Below are positions 35,627 to 45,331 of a DNA stretch of 64,000 nt, in pieces; within the stretch, counting starts at the first letter, position 1; every line of letters starts with the position of its first letter. The notes beneath the pieces are model-generated. The model ran no database searches and was not told the origin of the DNA. It saw only the letters and a list, made by a program, of their open reading frames with translations. The translations under genes were made by a program, and so were the position numbers. The stretch spans positions 1 through 64,000 of the forward strand of contig NZ_FWFX01000019.1 of the NCBI RefSeq assembly GCF_900172335.1, given 5' to 3'. Source of the stretch: Roseovarius albus. Its GTDB lineage: Bacteria; Pseudomonadota; Alphaproteobacteria; Rhodobacterales; Rhodobacteraceae.

Positions 35627-37273
35627 ATGGCCAAGACCAAGAAACAGCCCCGGCCCAAGGCAGAAACGCCGAAGGGTTTTCGTGATTACTTCGGAACCGA
35701 GGTAACCGAACGGACGCAGATGCTGCGTGCGATTGCTGAGGTCTACCATCGTTATGGGTTCGAGGCGCTGGAATCGAGCGCGGTCGAAACCGTCGAGGCG
35801 CTGGGCAAATTCCTGCCCGACGTGGACCGCCCAAACGAGGGTGTCTTTGCCTGGCAGGAAGCCGATGACGAAGACAAAGGTGACTGGATGGCGCTGCGCT
35901 ATGACCTGACCGCGCCTTTGGCCCGTGTTTATGCGCAGTATCGCAATGACCTGCCAACGCCTTACCGTCGCTATGCGATGGGGCCGGTCTGGCGCAACGA
36001 AAAACCCGGACCGGGCCGTTTCCGCCAGTTCTATCAATGCGATGCCGATACAGTTGGCACGGCGTCGATGGCGGCTGATGCCGAGATTTGCGCGATGTTG
36101 TCCGACACGTTGGAAACCGTTGGCATTCCGCGCGGCGACTATCTGGTGCGGATCAACAACCGCAAAGTCCTCAATGGTGTGATGGAAATTGCCGGTATCT
36201 TGGACGCTAACGAACCGTCAAAGTTTGAATATGAAAGAGGTGTTGTTCTCCGGGCTATTGATAAGATTGATAGGCTTGGCGGCAAAGGTGTGCGTGACCT
36301 GCTTGGAGCGGGCCGCGCAGACGCTAGTGGAGATTTCACTAAGGGAGCGAATCTCTCTCCACTCCAAATCGATACTGTTATGCAGTTCGTCGAAGCGAAA
36401 TCTAACATATTCAAACGAATCCACGACGCTCAAGAAGCCGCTAAAATGTCAGGTAGCGATTTCTTCGAAGATTTAGTGCGAGCGAAGATCGCTCCTATAG
36501 CTCAGAAAAGAGGAATTCCTGTTCCAGAGAAATCTTTAGCAATTAACTCGCACTTCACGATTCAATATTTGCGAGAAATTGTTGGTAGTTCCGAAGTTGG
36601 GGGGCAAGGTGTAGACGAGCTTGAGCAAATTTCTGACCTATTAGCGGCTCAAGGTTATGGTCAAGATCAAGTTGTCATCGATCCCAGCGTTGTGCGCGGC
36701 TTGGGTTACTACACTGGCCCGGTGTACGAGGCAGAATTGACGTTCGAAATCTTTGACGAAAAAGGTCGCAAGCGCCAGTTTGGCTCGGTTGCGGGCGGCG
36801 GGCGCTACGACGATCTGGTCAAACGCTTCACCGGTCAGGCTGTGCCTGCCACAGGCGTTTCTATCGGCGTTGATCGCCTGCTCGCGGCCTTGCGCGAAAA
36901 AGGCCGTATCGGTGGCAATGTCACGGGTCCCGTTGTGGTCACCGTGATGGACCGCGACCGCATGGCTGATTATCAGGCTATGGTCGCCGAGCTGCGCAAC
37001 GCGGGCATCCGGGCCGAGGTTTACCTTGGCAATCCCAAGAACTTCGGCAACCAGCTGAAATACGCAGACAAGCGCAATTCTCCGATTGCCGTAATCGAAG
37101 GCGGTGACGAAAAGGCCAATGGCATCGTCCAGATCAAAGATCTGATCCTTGGCGCAAAAATTGCCGAAAGCGCCACTTTGGAAGAATGGAAAGAACGCCC
37201 CAGCCAGTTCGAAGTGCCGCGCGATCAGCTTGTCGCCAAGGTCAAGGAAATCCTTGACGGGCAAAGCGCATGA
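35627..37273 (+). CDS. hisS: Histidine-tRNA ligase with AT-rich internal segment
   Basis: A 548-residue class II synthetase attaching histidine to tRNA-His. Motif 2 is [16 protein letters not shown] (122-137); the His-binding loops are R-G-L-G-Y-Y-T-G (357-364) and the glycine-rich [11 protein letters not shown]. Bases about 36195-36690 (residues 190-354) are much richer in A+T and use AGA/AGG arginine and other rare codons, while both ends are GC-rich. Inside lies an extra stretch of roughly 40-55 residues (about 258-312) that I do not expect in roseobacter HisS, which is usually near 500 residues. The frame stays open, so the enzyme is probably functional. First gene of hisS-hisZ-hisG. Confidence 0.92.
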   Translation: MAKTKKQPRPKAETPKGFRDYFGTEVTERTQMLRAIAEVYHRYGFEALESSAVETVEALGKFLPDVDRPNEGVFAWQEADDEDKGDWMALRYDLTAPLARVYAQYRNDLPTPYRRYAMGPVWRNEKPGPGRFRQFYQCDADTVGTASMAADAEICAMLSDTLETVGIPRGDYLVRINNRKVLNGVMEIAGILDANEPSKFEYERGVVLRAIDKIDRLGGKGVRDLLGAGRADASGDFTKGANLSPLQIDTVMQFVEAKSNIFKRIHDAQEAAKMSGSDFFEDLVRAKIAPIAQKRGIPVPEKSLAINSHFTIQYLREIVGSSEVGGQGVDELEQISDLLAAQGYGQDQVVIDPSVVRGLGYYTGPVYEAELTFEIFDEKGRKRQFGSVAGGGRYDDLVKRFTGQAVPATGVSIGVDRLLAALREKGRIGGNVTGPVVVTVMDRDRMADYQAMVAELRNAGIRAEVYLGNPKNFGNQLKYADKRNSPIAVIEGGDEKANGIVQIKDLILGAKIAESATLEEWKERPSQFEVPRDQLVAKVKEILDGQSA

Positions 37274-38355
37274 CACCCCGCAACAGCATCCGGGCTGAAA
37301 TGTACCGCCTGCGCGGGTTGTTCGAGGCCGCTGGCGCACAGCCGGTCGAAACCGCCGTGCTGCAACCGGCCGACGTGTTGCTCGATCTCTATGGCGAAGA
37401 CATCCGCGCCCGCGCCTATGTGACCTCTGACGCCCTGCGCGGCGAACAGATGCTGCGCCCCGACTTCACCGTGCCCGTAGTGCAGATGCACATGGAACAC
37501 GGTGCAGAACCGGCGTGTTACACCTACTCGGGTGAGGTCTTCCGCCGTCAAGAAGACGACCCGGATCGTGCCAACGAATATATGCAGGTCGGGTTCGAGC
37601 TGTTTGATCGCGCGAACCCGGCAGCAGCGGATGCACGTGTCTTTGCGCTGATTTATGACATCCTCAAGCCGATGAACCTGCGCGCTGCCACCGGCGACAT
37701 CGGCATCCTAATGGCCGCCGTCGATGGGCTGAACACGACCGAGCGCCGCAAACATGCCCTGCGCCGCCACATCTGGCGGCCAAAGCGGTTCCGCGCATTG
37801 ATCGACCGGTTCTCGGGCAAGATCCCTGCGCCGGAAAGCCGCGTGAAATTGCTGGCGGCAGAGGATCCAATGGCCAACATCGGCCCGATGACCGGCCTGC
37901 GGTCCGAGACTGAGATTTTCCAGCGCATCAATGCCCTCAAAGAAGACGCTGCTGCCGCGCCCATTTCTGAAAATGAGGTCGCTCTTCTTGATGCCGTCCT
38001 CGCCGTACGTGAGACCAGCCCCTACGCGCTGGAACGCCTACTGGATATCGCTGTTGATCTGCCGGAGATCCGTGCTGCGGTTGAGCGGCTGGAAAAACGG
38101 CTCGAAGCGCTGGCAAGCAACGGTATCAACGTTGATCAGTTGGATTTTGAGGCCAGCTATGGCCGTACGCAGATGGAGTATTACGACGGTTTTGTCTTTG
38201 GCTTCTACGCCGAAAGCCGCCCCGATCTGCCCCCCGTCGCTTCGGGCGGTCGTTACGACGCTCTGACCCGCCAGCTGGGGCAGGGCCGCGAAATTCCCGC
38301 CGTTGGTGGCGTTATCCGCCCCGGTCTGGTTGTTAAACTGGGGGGCGCAGCATGA
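37270..38355 (+). CDS. hisZ: ATP phosphoribosyltransferase regulatory subunit
   Basis: A 361-residue HisRS-like protein without tRNA-charging function. It pairs with short-form HisG to make an active ATP phosphoribosyltransferase, the first step of histidine synthesis. The HisRS-like core is visible: [20 protein letters not shown] and S-G-G-R-Y-D-A-L near the end. It overlaps hisS and hisG by 4 bases each, implying coupled translation and balanced amounts. Confidence 0.92.
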   Translation: MTPRNSIRAEMYRLRGLFEAAGAQPVETAVLQPADVLLDLYGEDIRARAYVTSDALRGEQMLRPDFTVPVVQMHMEHGAEPACYTYSGEVFRRQEDDPDRANEYMQVGFELFDRANPAAADARVFALIYDILKPMNLRAATGDIGILMAAVDGLNTTERRKHALRRHIWRPKRFRALIDRFSGKIPAPESRVKLLAAEDPMANIGPMTGLRSETEIFQRINALKEDAAAAPISENEVALLDAVLAVRETSPYALERLLDIAVDLPEIRAAVERLEKRLEALASNGINVDQLDFEASYGRTQMEYYDGFVFGFYAESRPDLPPVASGGRYDALTRQLGQGREIPAVGGVIRPGLVVKLGGAA

Positions 38356-39044
38356 GCCTGAAACTTGGAGTGCCCTCCAAGGGCCGCTTGATGGAAAAAA
38401 CCTTTGACTGGTTCGCCAAACGCGGCATTGAACTGGGCCGTTCCGGCTCGGACCGCGAATATGCCGGCTATGTGCAGGGTATCGACAATGTCGAACTGGT
38501 CTTACTGTCCGCCGGGGAAATTCCGCGCGAATTGTCTGCGGGACGCATTCACCTTGGCGTCACCGGAACCGATCTTATTCGCGAAAAGCTGGCCCTTTGG
38601 GAACAACAGGTCGCCGAGCTAGCTGAACTGGGCTTTGGTCAAGCCGATCTGGTGCTGGCCGTGCCCACTTGCTGGGTTGACGTAGGCACAATGGATGACC
38701 TTGACGCCGCCGCCGCCGCCTTCCGCGCGACCCACGGCTTCCGCCTGCGCATCGCCACCAAATACCACCGTCAGGTGCGCGATTTCCTGCGGGAAAAAGG
38801 CGTGGCCGACTACCAGCTGGTCGACAGCCAAGGCGCAACCGAGGGCACGGTCAAGAACGAAACCGCCGAGGCCGTTGCCGATATCACCTCCAGCGGTGAC
38901 ACCCTGCGTGCCAACCACCTCAAGATCCTGAGCGACGGCTTGATGCTGCGCAGTCAGGCCACCCTGTTCCGATCACGCAAGGCAAACATGTCCAAAGCAG
39001 ATGCCGAGACACTGAAAGAGCTCACGGGGCTTTTGCAACTTTAA
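38352..39044 (+). CDS. hisG: ATP phosphoribosyltransferase, short form
   Basis: A 230-residue catalytic subunit for ATP + PRPP to phosphoribosyl-ATP. It begins L-K-L-G-V-P-S-K-G-R-L; G-V-T-G-T-D-L-I-R-E and the PRPP-binding S-Q-G-A-T-E-G-T-V-K follow. The short form lacks the C-terminal regulatory domain and needs HisZ, which is encoded directly upstream. Placing hisS in the same unit couples histidine synthesis with tRNA charging. Confidence 0.94.
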   Translation: MSLKLGVPSKGRLMEKTFDWFAKRGIELGRSGSDREYAGYVQGIDNVELVLLSAGEIPRELSAGRIHLGVTGTDLIREKLALWEQQVAELAELGFGQADLVLAVPTCWVDVGTMDDLDAAAAAFRATHGFRLRIATKYHRQVRDFLREKGVADYQLVDSQGATEGTVKNETAEAVADITSSGDTLRANHLKILSDGLMLRSQATLFRSRKANMSKADAETLKELTGLLQL

Positions 39045-39107
39045 CATTGGTTAATATTCATTGAGCAGAGCGTTAGAGGGCGGAATAGTTCATGGTTTCG
39101 ATATCGA

Positions 39108-39150
39108 GTTTTGTACAAAACCCGCGTACAACTTGTACAAGTTGTACAAA
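39108..39150. repeat. TTGTACAA palindrome cluster, copy 1 (upstream of dinB)
   Basis: Three perfect TTGTACAA 8-mers at 39111, 39133 and 39142 with one half-site (GTACAA at 39126). The segment about 39108-39142 is repeated in inverted orientation at 44967-45001. It could be an operator for dinB or a dispersed palindromic element. Confidence 0.7.
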
Positions 39151-39169
39151 AATCTGACCTCCGAATCCT

Positions 39170-40423
39170 ATGCCTGCGCTTTGTCGTGATTGTCTGGAAA
39201 TGTTTGATGCTGCCCCACGTTGCCCAGCCTGTGGCAGTCGTCGGGTGGTGGCGCATGACGAGTTGTTTGACCTCAGTATCGCCCATATGGATTGCGATGC
39301 CTTCTATGCCAGCGTTGAAAAGCGCGACAATCCCGAGTTGGCTGACAAGCCGGTGATCATTGGGGGTGGGCACCGGGGTGTGGTTTCAACGGCTTGTTAC
39401 ATTGCAAGAATTCGAGGTGTACGTTCGGCCATGCCGATGTTCAAGGCGCTGAAACTGTGCCCCGAGGCGGTGGTGATCCGCCCCCGAATGGAGGCCTATT
39501 CTGCCGCCTCGCGCGAAATCAAGTCGATGATGGCAGAACTGTCCCCCGCGATTGAGCCTTTGTCGCTGGACGAGGCGTTCATTGACCTCACCGGCACCGC
39601 TCGTCTGCACGGCGCGCCACCCGCTGTCATGCTCGCAAACCTCATTCGCCGCATGCGATCCGAATTGGGACTGACGGGGTCTATCGGTTTGAGTCATAAC
39701 AAGTTTTTGGCGAAAGTAGCCTCGGATCTGGACAAGCCATACGGGTTCTCCGTAATCGGCAAAGCGGAAACTGCGGCCTTCTTGAAAGACAAATCCGTCA
39801 GCCTGATCTGGGGGGTTGGTCGGGTGGGGGTGTCATCTCTGAATGCGGCAGGCATATGTACATTCGATGATTTACTGCGGTGGGAGCAGAAAGATCTGAT
39901 TGCTCGGTTTGGTTCGATGGGCCATCGTCTGTGGTATCTGGCGCGAGGTCAGGACAGCCGCGGCGTTTCATCTGATGGACCGATGAAATCAATTTCCAGC
40001 GAAACGACGTTCAACGAAGATACGGCAGATGTGGATATTCTGGATGGCCATATCTGGCGGCTATCAGAAAAAGTTTCTGACCGGTTGAAAGCGAAAACCA
40101 TTGCTGGCCGCGTGGTGAATCTCAAGCTCAAAAGGGCTGATCATTCTTTGATCAGCCGCCGCATCTCATTGCGACATCCAACCCAAATTGCTGACAAAAT
40201 TTACAAGAACGCCCGAAATTTGCTGGATCAGACAGAGCAGGGTGCTGCCTACCGATTGCTCGGGGTGGGGCTGTCTGAACTTGTACCGGAAAATGAAGCG
40301 GATCTTTCAGCTGATCTGCTGGATCCAGACGCGGGACGTCGCGCTGATGCCGAACGCGCCACGGATAAGATCAGGCAAAAATTCGGACGTGACTCGATCA
40401 AGAAAGGCCGTGCCTTGCGGTAA
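39170..40423 (+). CDS. dinB: DNA polymerase IV (Y-family) with N-terminal zinc ribbon
   Basis: A 417-residue translesion polymerase. The catalytic acids are in I-A-H-M-D-C-D-A-F-Y-A-S-V-E and S-L-D-E-A-F-I-D; the little-finger domain follows from about residue 285. Before the polymerase core, residues 5-22 hold C-R-D-C and C-P-A-C, a four-Cys zinc ribbon not found in E. coli DinB. Translation from 39170 keeps it in frame, though no strong ribosome site is visible. No LexA box was recognised; the upstream TTGTACAA cluster may be regulatory. Confidence 0.92.
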   Translation: MPALCRDCLEMFDAAPRCPACGSRRVVAHDELFDLSIAHMDCDAFYASVEKRDNPELADKPVIIGGGHRGVVSTACYIARIRGVRSAMPMFKALKLCPEAVVIRPRMEAYSAASREIKSMMAELSPAIEPLSLDEAFIDLTGTARLHGAPPAVMLANLIRRMRSELGLTGSIGLSHNKFLAKVASDLDKPYGFSVIGKAETAAFLKDKSVSLIWGVGRVGVSSLNAAGICTFDDLLRWEQKDLIARFGSMGHRLWYLARGQDSRGVSSDGPMKSISSETTFNEDTADVDILDGHIWRLSEKVSDRLKAKTIAGRVVNLKLKRADHSLISRRISLRHPTQIADKIYKNARNLLDQTEQGAAYRLLGVGLSELVPENEADLSADLLDPDAGRRADAERATDKIRQKFGRDSIKKGRALR

Positions 40424-40425
40424 GT

Positions 40426-41289
40426 TCACTCGGCCGCCAGTGCGCTCTCACTGGGGCGACCGATCTCGGCGATCTCGGATACAATATTTTCGAGAAGTGC
40501 CTTGAATGACTGGAAATTGCCGTTTGGTCGGATCAAACGCTCGTTCATATAAAGTGAGCGGTCGATTTCAATCTGTAACGCATGATGCCCCTTGGACGGT
40601 TGGCCATAGGCCTGCGTGATATATGCTCCAGCAAACGGAACATTGCGGGTCACAACCAAGCCTGCTTCGACAAAGGCCGCTTCGACCTGACTGACGATTT
40701 CGTCACTGGCCGTAGTCCCAAACCGATCTCCTAACACGATCTCAGGGCGGCGTATGCCAGAACGTGCCAGTGTATCCATGGCTTCATGTGGCATCGAATG
40801 GCAGTCAATCAGAATGGCTTCGCCAAACATCAAAAAAGCCTGATCCATCTGGGCCGTAAGAATCTCGTGATAGGGGTGCCAATAGCCATCGATTCGCTTT
40901 TGTGCTTCGCTCATCGAGATTTTTCCGCGATAGATCGCCTTACCATTGGCAACGACTCTCGGTACGACCCCAAGCCCAGAGGCAACGCGTGGGTTGTGTC
41001 CAGTGGCGCGCACCCCTTCGATCAGGGCTGGATCCAGTTCATCGGGGGCTCGGTTTAGATCGACAAAGGCGCGAGGCGCTCCAGCTTTTACAAATGGCGC
41101 GCCAAAGTCCGTGGCACATTCGAAAAGCTCATCAACAAAGGCATCCTCGGAGCTACGCACAGAGTATTCATTCAACTGCGTGCGCCGCACGAAAGTCCAG
41201 GGGTAGTCGCGGCCACTATGAGGTGAAGCGAACACAACAGAAGTTGTGCGCCGTGCAGGGTAGCTCAGATGATATGCGGCCTTTGGCAT
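40426..41289 (-). CDS. N-formylglutamate amidohydrolase-like protein
   Basis: About 287 residues. The FGase family pattern is visible: V-F-A-S-P-H-S-G-R-D-Y-P near the start, then V-D-L-N-R, I-D-C-H-S-M-P and the late L-Q-I-E-I-D-R-S-L-Y. His and acidic residues of these blocks bind a metal and cut the formyl or amide group. It may act late in histidine breakdown or on a related N-acylated amino acid. Start at 41289 has GGGAG 6 bases upstream. Its stop lies 2 bases from the dinB stop. Confidence 0.87.
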   Translation of the reverse strand: MPKAAYHLSYPARRTTSVVFASPHSGRDYPWTFVRRTQLNEYSVRSSEDAFVDELFECATDFGAPFVKAGAPRAFVDLNRAPDELDPALIEGVRATGHNPRVASGLGVVPRVVANGKAIYRGKISMSEAQKRIDGYWHPYHEILTAQMDQAFLMFGEAILIDCHSMPHEAMDTLARSGIRRPEIVLGDRFGTTASDEIVSQVEAAFVEAGLVVTRNVPFAGAYITQAYGQPSKGHHALQIEIDRSLYMNERLIRPNGNFQSFKALLENIVSEIAEIGRPSESALAAE

Positions 41290-41381
41290 GTGTTCTCCCA
41301 ATTAATTCTATAATAGACTGAAATTGTCTTTCTAAAAGCCCTTGATCCCTCCTCCGACTCCTTTTATAGACCCAGCACACC

Positions 41382-41413
41382 GGCGCGGGATTCCGCGCCC
41401 CAATTTATTGGGG
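41382..41413. other. Two overlapping hairpins upstream of tRNA-Val
   Basis: GGCGCGG-GATT-CCGCGCC (41382-41399) and CCCCAAT-TT-ATTGGGG (41398-41413) share two bases, so only one can form fully. They may be a bidirectional structure, a terminator remnant or an RNA processing element before the tRNA. Confidence 0.5.
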
Positions 41414-41435
41414 TCAGGCTCGCTAAGGTATTCAT

Positions 41436-41510
41436 GGGCGATTAGCTCAGCGGTAGAGCACTTCGTTGACATCGAAGGGGTCACAAGTTCGATCCTTGTA
41501 TCGCCCACCA
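41436..41510 (+). tRNA. tRNA-Val (anticodon GAC)
   Basis: A 75-base cloverleaf with acceptor GGGCGAT/ATCGCCC, discriminator A and encoded CCA, D arm AGCTCAGCGGTAGAGC, anticodon arm CTTCG-TTGACAT-CGAAG giving GAC, and T arm CAAGG... no perfect G-rich stem but ACAAG-TTCGATC-CTTGT. All stems pair. Confidence 0.96.
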
Positions 41511-41589
41511 TGAATTCACTGCTGCACAGCAACGTGCAGCACCCGCAACCCAGGCGCTGGCCCGCGCCGCGACAAATGAGGAGAGGACC

Positions 41590-41715
41590 ATGAAGGTCAA
41601 AAACTCGCTTCGTTCTTTGAAGAACCGGCACCGTGATTGCCGTGTCGTGCGCCGCAAAGGCCGCGTCTACGTGATCAACAAAACACAACCGAAGTTCAAA
41701 GCCCGCCAAGGCTAA
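41590..41715 (+). CDS. rpmJ: Ribosomal protein L36 (bL36), long-tail type
   Basis: A 41-residue basic protein beginning [11 protein letters not shown]. It is the bL36 variant with a C-terminal F-K-A-R-Q-G tail and only one of the zinc Cys residues (C17), typical of alphaproteobacteria. It binds 23S rRNA in the large subunit. GGAGAGG precedes the ATG at 7 bases. A strong terminator follows. Confidence 0.95.
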   Translation: MKVKNSLRSLKNRHRDCRVVRRKGRVYVINKTQPKFKARQG

Positions 41716-41740
41716 GAACTTTCAGCTTAAGATTAAAATG

Positions 41741-41764
41741 CCCCGCTGTTCAGCGGGGTTTTTT
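41741..41764 (+). terminator. Rho-independent terminator after rpmJ
   Basis: CCCCGCTG-TT-CAGCGGGG stem followed by TTTTTT. Confidence 0.95.
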
Positions 41765-41778
41765 ATTGGCTACGGGTG

Positions 41779-43116
41779 TCATTGGGCGGCTTGTTCGATT
41801 TGACGAGCGAATTGCAATAGACGCGCATCCGAACCCTTGGGACCCGTGATATGGAGACCGACAGGCAATCCATCCGTGGAGGTGCCAAAGGGCATCGAAA
41901 GCGATGGCAGCTCGAGAATTGGCGTGAGCGTTACTGTGCGCCAATCTTCGCGAATCTCGTGATCCTTCGCATCTGCATCAAACGCCAGCCCGCTAGTGGT
42001 GGGCCAGAGCGCAAAATCGTACTGTTCGAAAAACGCCGCAACTTCCTGCCAAACCTGGCCGCGAGCGACCTGAAACTCGGCGTAATCTGACAGGCTGAAT
42101 TCAGGCCCTTGATGGCAGGCTGTGACAAAGTTTTCAGCCGCTATATCCATGTTAGGGTTCTTCGCGGCTTTCACTCCGAGTGCCGAGAGCGTGCGCACCA
42201 TCGGCACATAGTGTGTTAGCGGATTCAAGTCCGGTGCGGCTTGATCCAACTGCCAGCCCAGATCCTTGCATAGATCTGCAACCGGTTGCAGGGCCACGCA
42301 GATTGATGGATCAGTTGGTACACCAAAGGGGTTCAGATCGAACGCAAGACGTCCAGATCTCGGTGAAGCGCTTAGGCCTTCCATCGAAGGTTCGTTTTTC
42401 CAGAAACCAAGCGGCTGCTTCGACGAATTTCCCTGCATGACCTCAAGCATCATCACCAGATCTTTGATGTTGCGGGCCATAGGGCCGGGAATACTAAGGC
42501 CATCGTAGGGCACTGGATTAGGATTGTAGGGAACCAAACCCGAGCTGGGCCGGAACCCGACAACCCCACACCACGCCGCCGGGCTGCGCAACGACCCCCC
42601 AAGATCAGACCCATCCGCCAAGGCCACCATGTTTGCTGCCAGCGCCGCTGCTGCCCCACCCGAGCTACCAGCCACGGTTTTTGACAAGTCATGCGGATTG
42701 CGCGTTGTGCCGGACACCAAGTTGGTGGTTTGACCGGAAAAAGCGAATTCCGGCGTGTTCGATTTGCCAATGATTACGGCACCCGCCGCGCGCAGGCGGG
42801 CGACATGAAGGGCGTCATAGCCGGGCGTGTGTTTTTCATAACTGCGCGACCCCCATGTGGTGCGTAACCCTTTGGTTTCAAAAATATCCTTGATCGCAAT
42901 TGGTATGCCGTGCAGCGGCCCGACGGGCTGCGCCATCTGGTCCAGTTCATGGGTGCGATCATAGGCCGCTTGCCAGTCGAGCGTGACAAAGGCGTTCACA
43001 TCACTCTCAACTTTTTCGACCTGCGCCTGATAAGCAGCCAAGACATCTATCGCGCTCAATTCCCTAATCTGAAGCTGTGCTGTCAGTTCAGTGGCGGAAA
43101 GCTTGATAATGTCCAT
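41779..43116 (-). CDS. Amidase, amidase-signature family
   Basis: A 445-residue hydrolase with the Ser-cisSer-Lys triad: Lys76 in I-P-I-A-I-K-D, Ser151 in A-G-S-S-G-G and nucleophile Ser175 in G-S-D-L-G-G-S-L-R-S-P-A. Such enzymes split amides to acid and ammonia or amine; the substrate cannot be named from sequence. It is not GatA, because gatB/gatC are absent and the binding-loop wording differs. It is divergent from the DadA-like gene at 43290, so the two may serve one pathway. Confidence 0.88.
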   Translation of the reverse strand: MDIIKLSATELTAQLQIRELSAIDVLAAYQAQVEKVESDVNAFVTLDWQAAYDRTHELDQMAQPVGPLHGIPIAIKDIFETKGLRTTWGSRSYEKHTPGYDALHVARLRAAGAVIIGKSNTPEFAFSGQTTNLVSGTTRNPHDLSKTVAGSSGGAAAALAANMVALADGSDLGGSLRSPAAWCGVVGFRPSSGLVPYNPNPVPYDGLSIPGPMARNIKDLVMMLEVMQGNSSKQPLGFWKNEPSMEGLSASPRSGRLAFDLNPFGVPTDPSICVALQPVADLCKDLGWQLDQAAPDLNPLTHYVPMVRTLSALGVKAAKNPNMDIAAENFVTACHQGPEFSLSDYAEFQVARGQVWQEVAAFFEQYDFALWPTTSGLAFDADAKDHEIREDWRTVTLTPILELPSLSMPFGTSTDGLPVGLHITGPKGSDARLLQFARQIEQAAQ

Positions 43117-43289
43117 GGCGTGTCTCGCTTAGTCGTGTTCAGTTTTTGATAGCGGTGCGGAACTCTTCCAAACCTGCCAATCCCGACATGCTTTTGTCTG
43201 AAATGGATGGATCTTTCGGCCTGTTTAAATCTTCGCTTGCTGTTTGACACACAAAGCTCTTAGCTGACGCAAAGTCATGCAAAAGCAGG

Positions 43290-44549
43290 ATGACGGCAAT
43301 GAGCACGTCCTTAAAAATTGTTGTTATCGGCGCAGGCATCTGCGGCCTCAGCTCGGCCATCTGGTTGCAGCGGTCTGGGCATCAGGTGACATTGATCGAC
43401 CGCGAAGGGCCGGGGGCGGGTGCGTCTTACGGTAATGCCGGATTGATGGCGCAGTGGGCGTTCATTCCGGTCAACACGCCGGGATTAATTAAGGACAGCA
43501 TCAAGTACCTCACCGATCCATCATCACCTTTGTTTATGCAATGGGGTCAAGTGCCCAGGCTGGCCCCGTGGCTGTGGCAATTCGTGAAACGGGCCAATGC
43601 AAAGGACGCGCGATACACGGCGCAGGCCTTGATTGATATCATCGCGGATGGGGGTGATCAGCATCGGGCATTGACCCGCGCGACACAGGCAGAAGAGATG
43701 ATCACCAGCAGTGATTTTGTCTATGCTTACGCCTCGCGCAAAGACTTTGACAAAGACAACTTTGGTTGGGGTATCCGACGCGAGGCCGGGTTTGTCCCAG
43801 AGATGATCGAAGGCGCTGCGGTGCAGGAATTTGATCCGATGTTGGGACCCTCGATTCAGTGTCTCGCGCGGCTCAAGACACAGGGGCATATCCTTGATCC
43901 GGGCGGATACATGCATGCGCTCGCGGATATTTTGCGTGCTGAGGGTGGGCAAGTGGCACAAGCAGAGGCCAAGGATTTCACCCTGCACGATGGTAAGATT
44001 TCTTCGGTTGAGACGGATCAAGGTGGCTTTCCTTGCGATCATGCGGTCTTAACGACAGGCATATGGTCCAAGGCCTTGATGAAAAAGCTGGGTTTCAAGG
44101 TGATGTTGGAAACAGAGCGTGGCCATCACCTGCACCTGAAAAACCCTTCACAAATACCGCGTTGCCCGATGATTCTGGGCAAGGGCAAGTTTGGTGTCAC
44201 GCCAATGTCGACAGGCCTGCGCTGTGCCGGAACGGTGGAGCTTGGCACCCATGAGCGCGGAGCCTCGCGTGCCCCGTTGGAACTAATCCGCAAGCAGATC
44301 ACCAAGGATTTTCCCAATCTGGAATATGACGTGGCCGAAGAGTGGGTGGGCTATCGTCCGTCCACCCCGGATAGTTTGCCTTTGATCGGAGAGATAGGAA
44401 AAACAGGGGTTTACGCGGGGTTTGGACATCAGCACATCGGGTTGACAGCGGGGCCGAAAACAGGCCGGTTGATCGCTGACCTGATCAGCGGGCGCAAACC
44501 CAATATTGACTTGTCCCCGTTTGACGCCAATCGGTTTGACAGGCACTGA
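43290..44549 (+). CDS. FAD-dependent D-amino acid dehydrogenase-like protein
   Basis: A 419-residue DAO-family flavoprotein. The FAD motif is I-V-V-I-G-A-G-I-C-G-L-S-S-A (10-23), the acidic ribose anchor is D in L-I-D-R-E, and the family substrate-side strands include Y-G-N-A-G-L and late P-D-S-L-P-L-I-G-E. This resembles DadA, which oxidises D-amino acids and passes electrons to the respiratory chain. An alternative ATG lies 9 bases on. Divergent from the amidase. Confidence 0.83.
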   Translation: MTAMSTSLKIVVIGAGICGLSSAIWLQRSGHQVTLIDREGPGAGASYGNAGLMAQWAFIPVNTPGLIKDSIKYLTDPSSPLFMQWGQVPRLAPWLWQFVKRANAKDARYTAQALIDIIADGGDQHRALTRATQAEEMITSSDFVYAYASRKDFDKDNFGWGIRREAGFVPEMIEGAAVQEFDPMLGPSIQCLARLKTQGHILDPGGYMHALADILRAEGGQVAQAEAKDFTLHDGKISSVETDQGGFPCDHAVLTTGIWSKALMKKLGFKVMLETERGHHLHLKNPSQIPRCPMILGKGKFGVTPMSTGLRCAGTVELGTHERGASRAPLELIRKQITKDFPNLEYDVAEEWVGYRPSTPDSLPLIGEIGKTGVYAGFGHQHIGLTAGPKTGRLIADLISGRKPNIDLSPFDANRFDRH

Positions 44550-44636
44550 GGCAACTTTCGCCGATTTGTCTCAGATCAAAGTGCGCTCCTGATTTACAGG
44601 CCAATTTGTGGTAAGATGTAAGTATAGGAGGCTGAG

Positions 44637-44963
44637 ATGATTGGAATCAGCACCCATAAGATTGCCCAAATTATCCTTATGTCCCGCGAACTTGACCGGG
44701 CCGAGCGGGAATTGCGCGGCTTTATCGAACGCCTGACCGAAGAGGAACAGGTCAGCCTTGTCGCCGTCATGTGGATCGGGCGCGATAGTTTTATGCGAGA
44801 TGAGCTTGAAGAGGCCAAAGCCACCGCCCGCGAAGAGGCGACCACGCCAACGGTCGATTATCTATTGGGCACGCCGCACTTGTCTGACCACCTGGAAAAT
44901 GGGCTGGACGAGCTGGGAATTTCGGTGGTGGAAGACGAAGACGAATTGGTGCGCGGCGGCTGA
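44637..44963 (+). CDS. DUF3775-family protein
   Basis: A 108-residue acidic protein. It begins M-I-G-I-S-T-H-K-I-A-Q-I-I-L; L-V-A-V-M-W-I-G-R and Y-L-L-G-T-P-H-L-S-D-H-L follow, matching DUF3775. Function unknown. AGGAGG precedes the ATG at 7 bases. Its end runs into a TTGTACAA repeat element. Confidence 0.8.
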   Translation: MIGISTHKIAQIILMSRELDRAERELRGFIERLTEEEQVSLVAVMWIGRDSFMRDELEEAKATAREEATTPTVDYLLGTPHLSDHLENGLDELGISVVEDEDELVRGG

Positions 44964-45331
44964 AAAGTTTGTACAAGTTTTACGCGGGTTTTGTACAAAA
45001 CTCCTGTGGCCCTGTTTGTTCGTTGAAATGTGCGCCTGCGGCGCGCTTGATGTCTCGTTGTCGACCTTTGGCCTCCGCCTCAGGGTTGCCACCAGCGGGG
45101 ATATTTGCACGAGAAAACCCGCGCGAGATAGCGGGCAGCGCCCGCCGCGCATCGCCGACGCGCCCCAACGCGGCGGCGATTGGAGAGGTTGAGTGAGGCG
45201 GTTGGGGTGTGCGGATTTTGCAGGATAAAGGGGCAGTTACATCCCTGAGATCGCCCCCGCGCGTCGGTGATGCGCGGCTTGGGAAAGGGAGCGAGAGTTG
45301 ATGTGGAGAAAATGGTGGGTTGGTACCCACC
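44964..45331. repeat. Intergenic repeat block
   Basis: No gene in 368 bases. It holds the second TTGTACAA element (44967-45001, inverted copy of that at 39108), then a degenerate element at 45037-45082 that resembles 52353-52397, and ends in the hairpin GGTGGGT-TGGT-ACCCACC (45314-45331). Confidence 0.65.
45314..45331 (-). terminator. Probable terminator of the 122-residue gene
   Basis: On the minus strand the stem GGTGGGT/ACCCACC directly follows the TAG stop and precedes ATTTTCT. Confidence 0.55.

Noticed and set aside
39045..39169. LexA box upstream of dinB
   Set aside because: No GTTC-N7-GTTC or close match was found; the palindromes are TTGTACAA.
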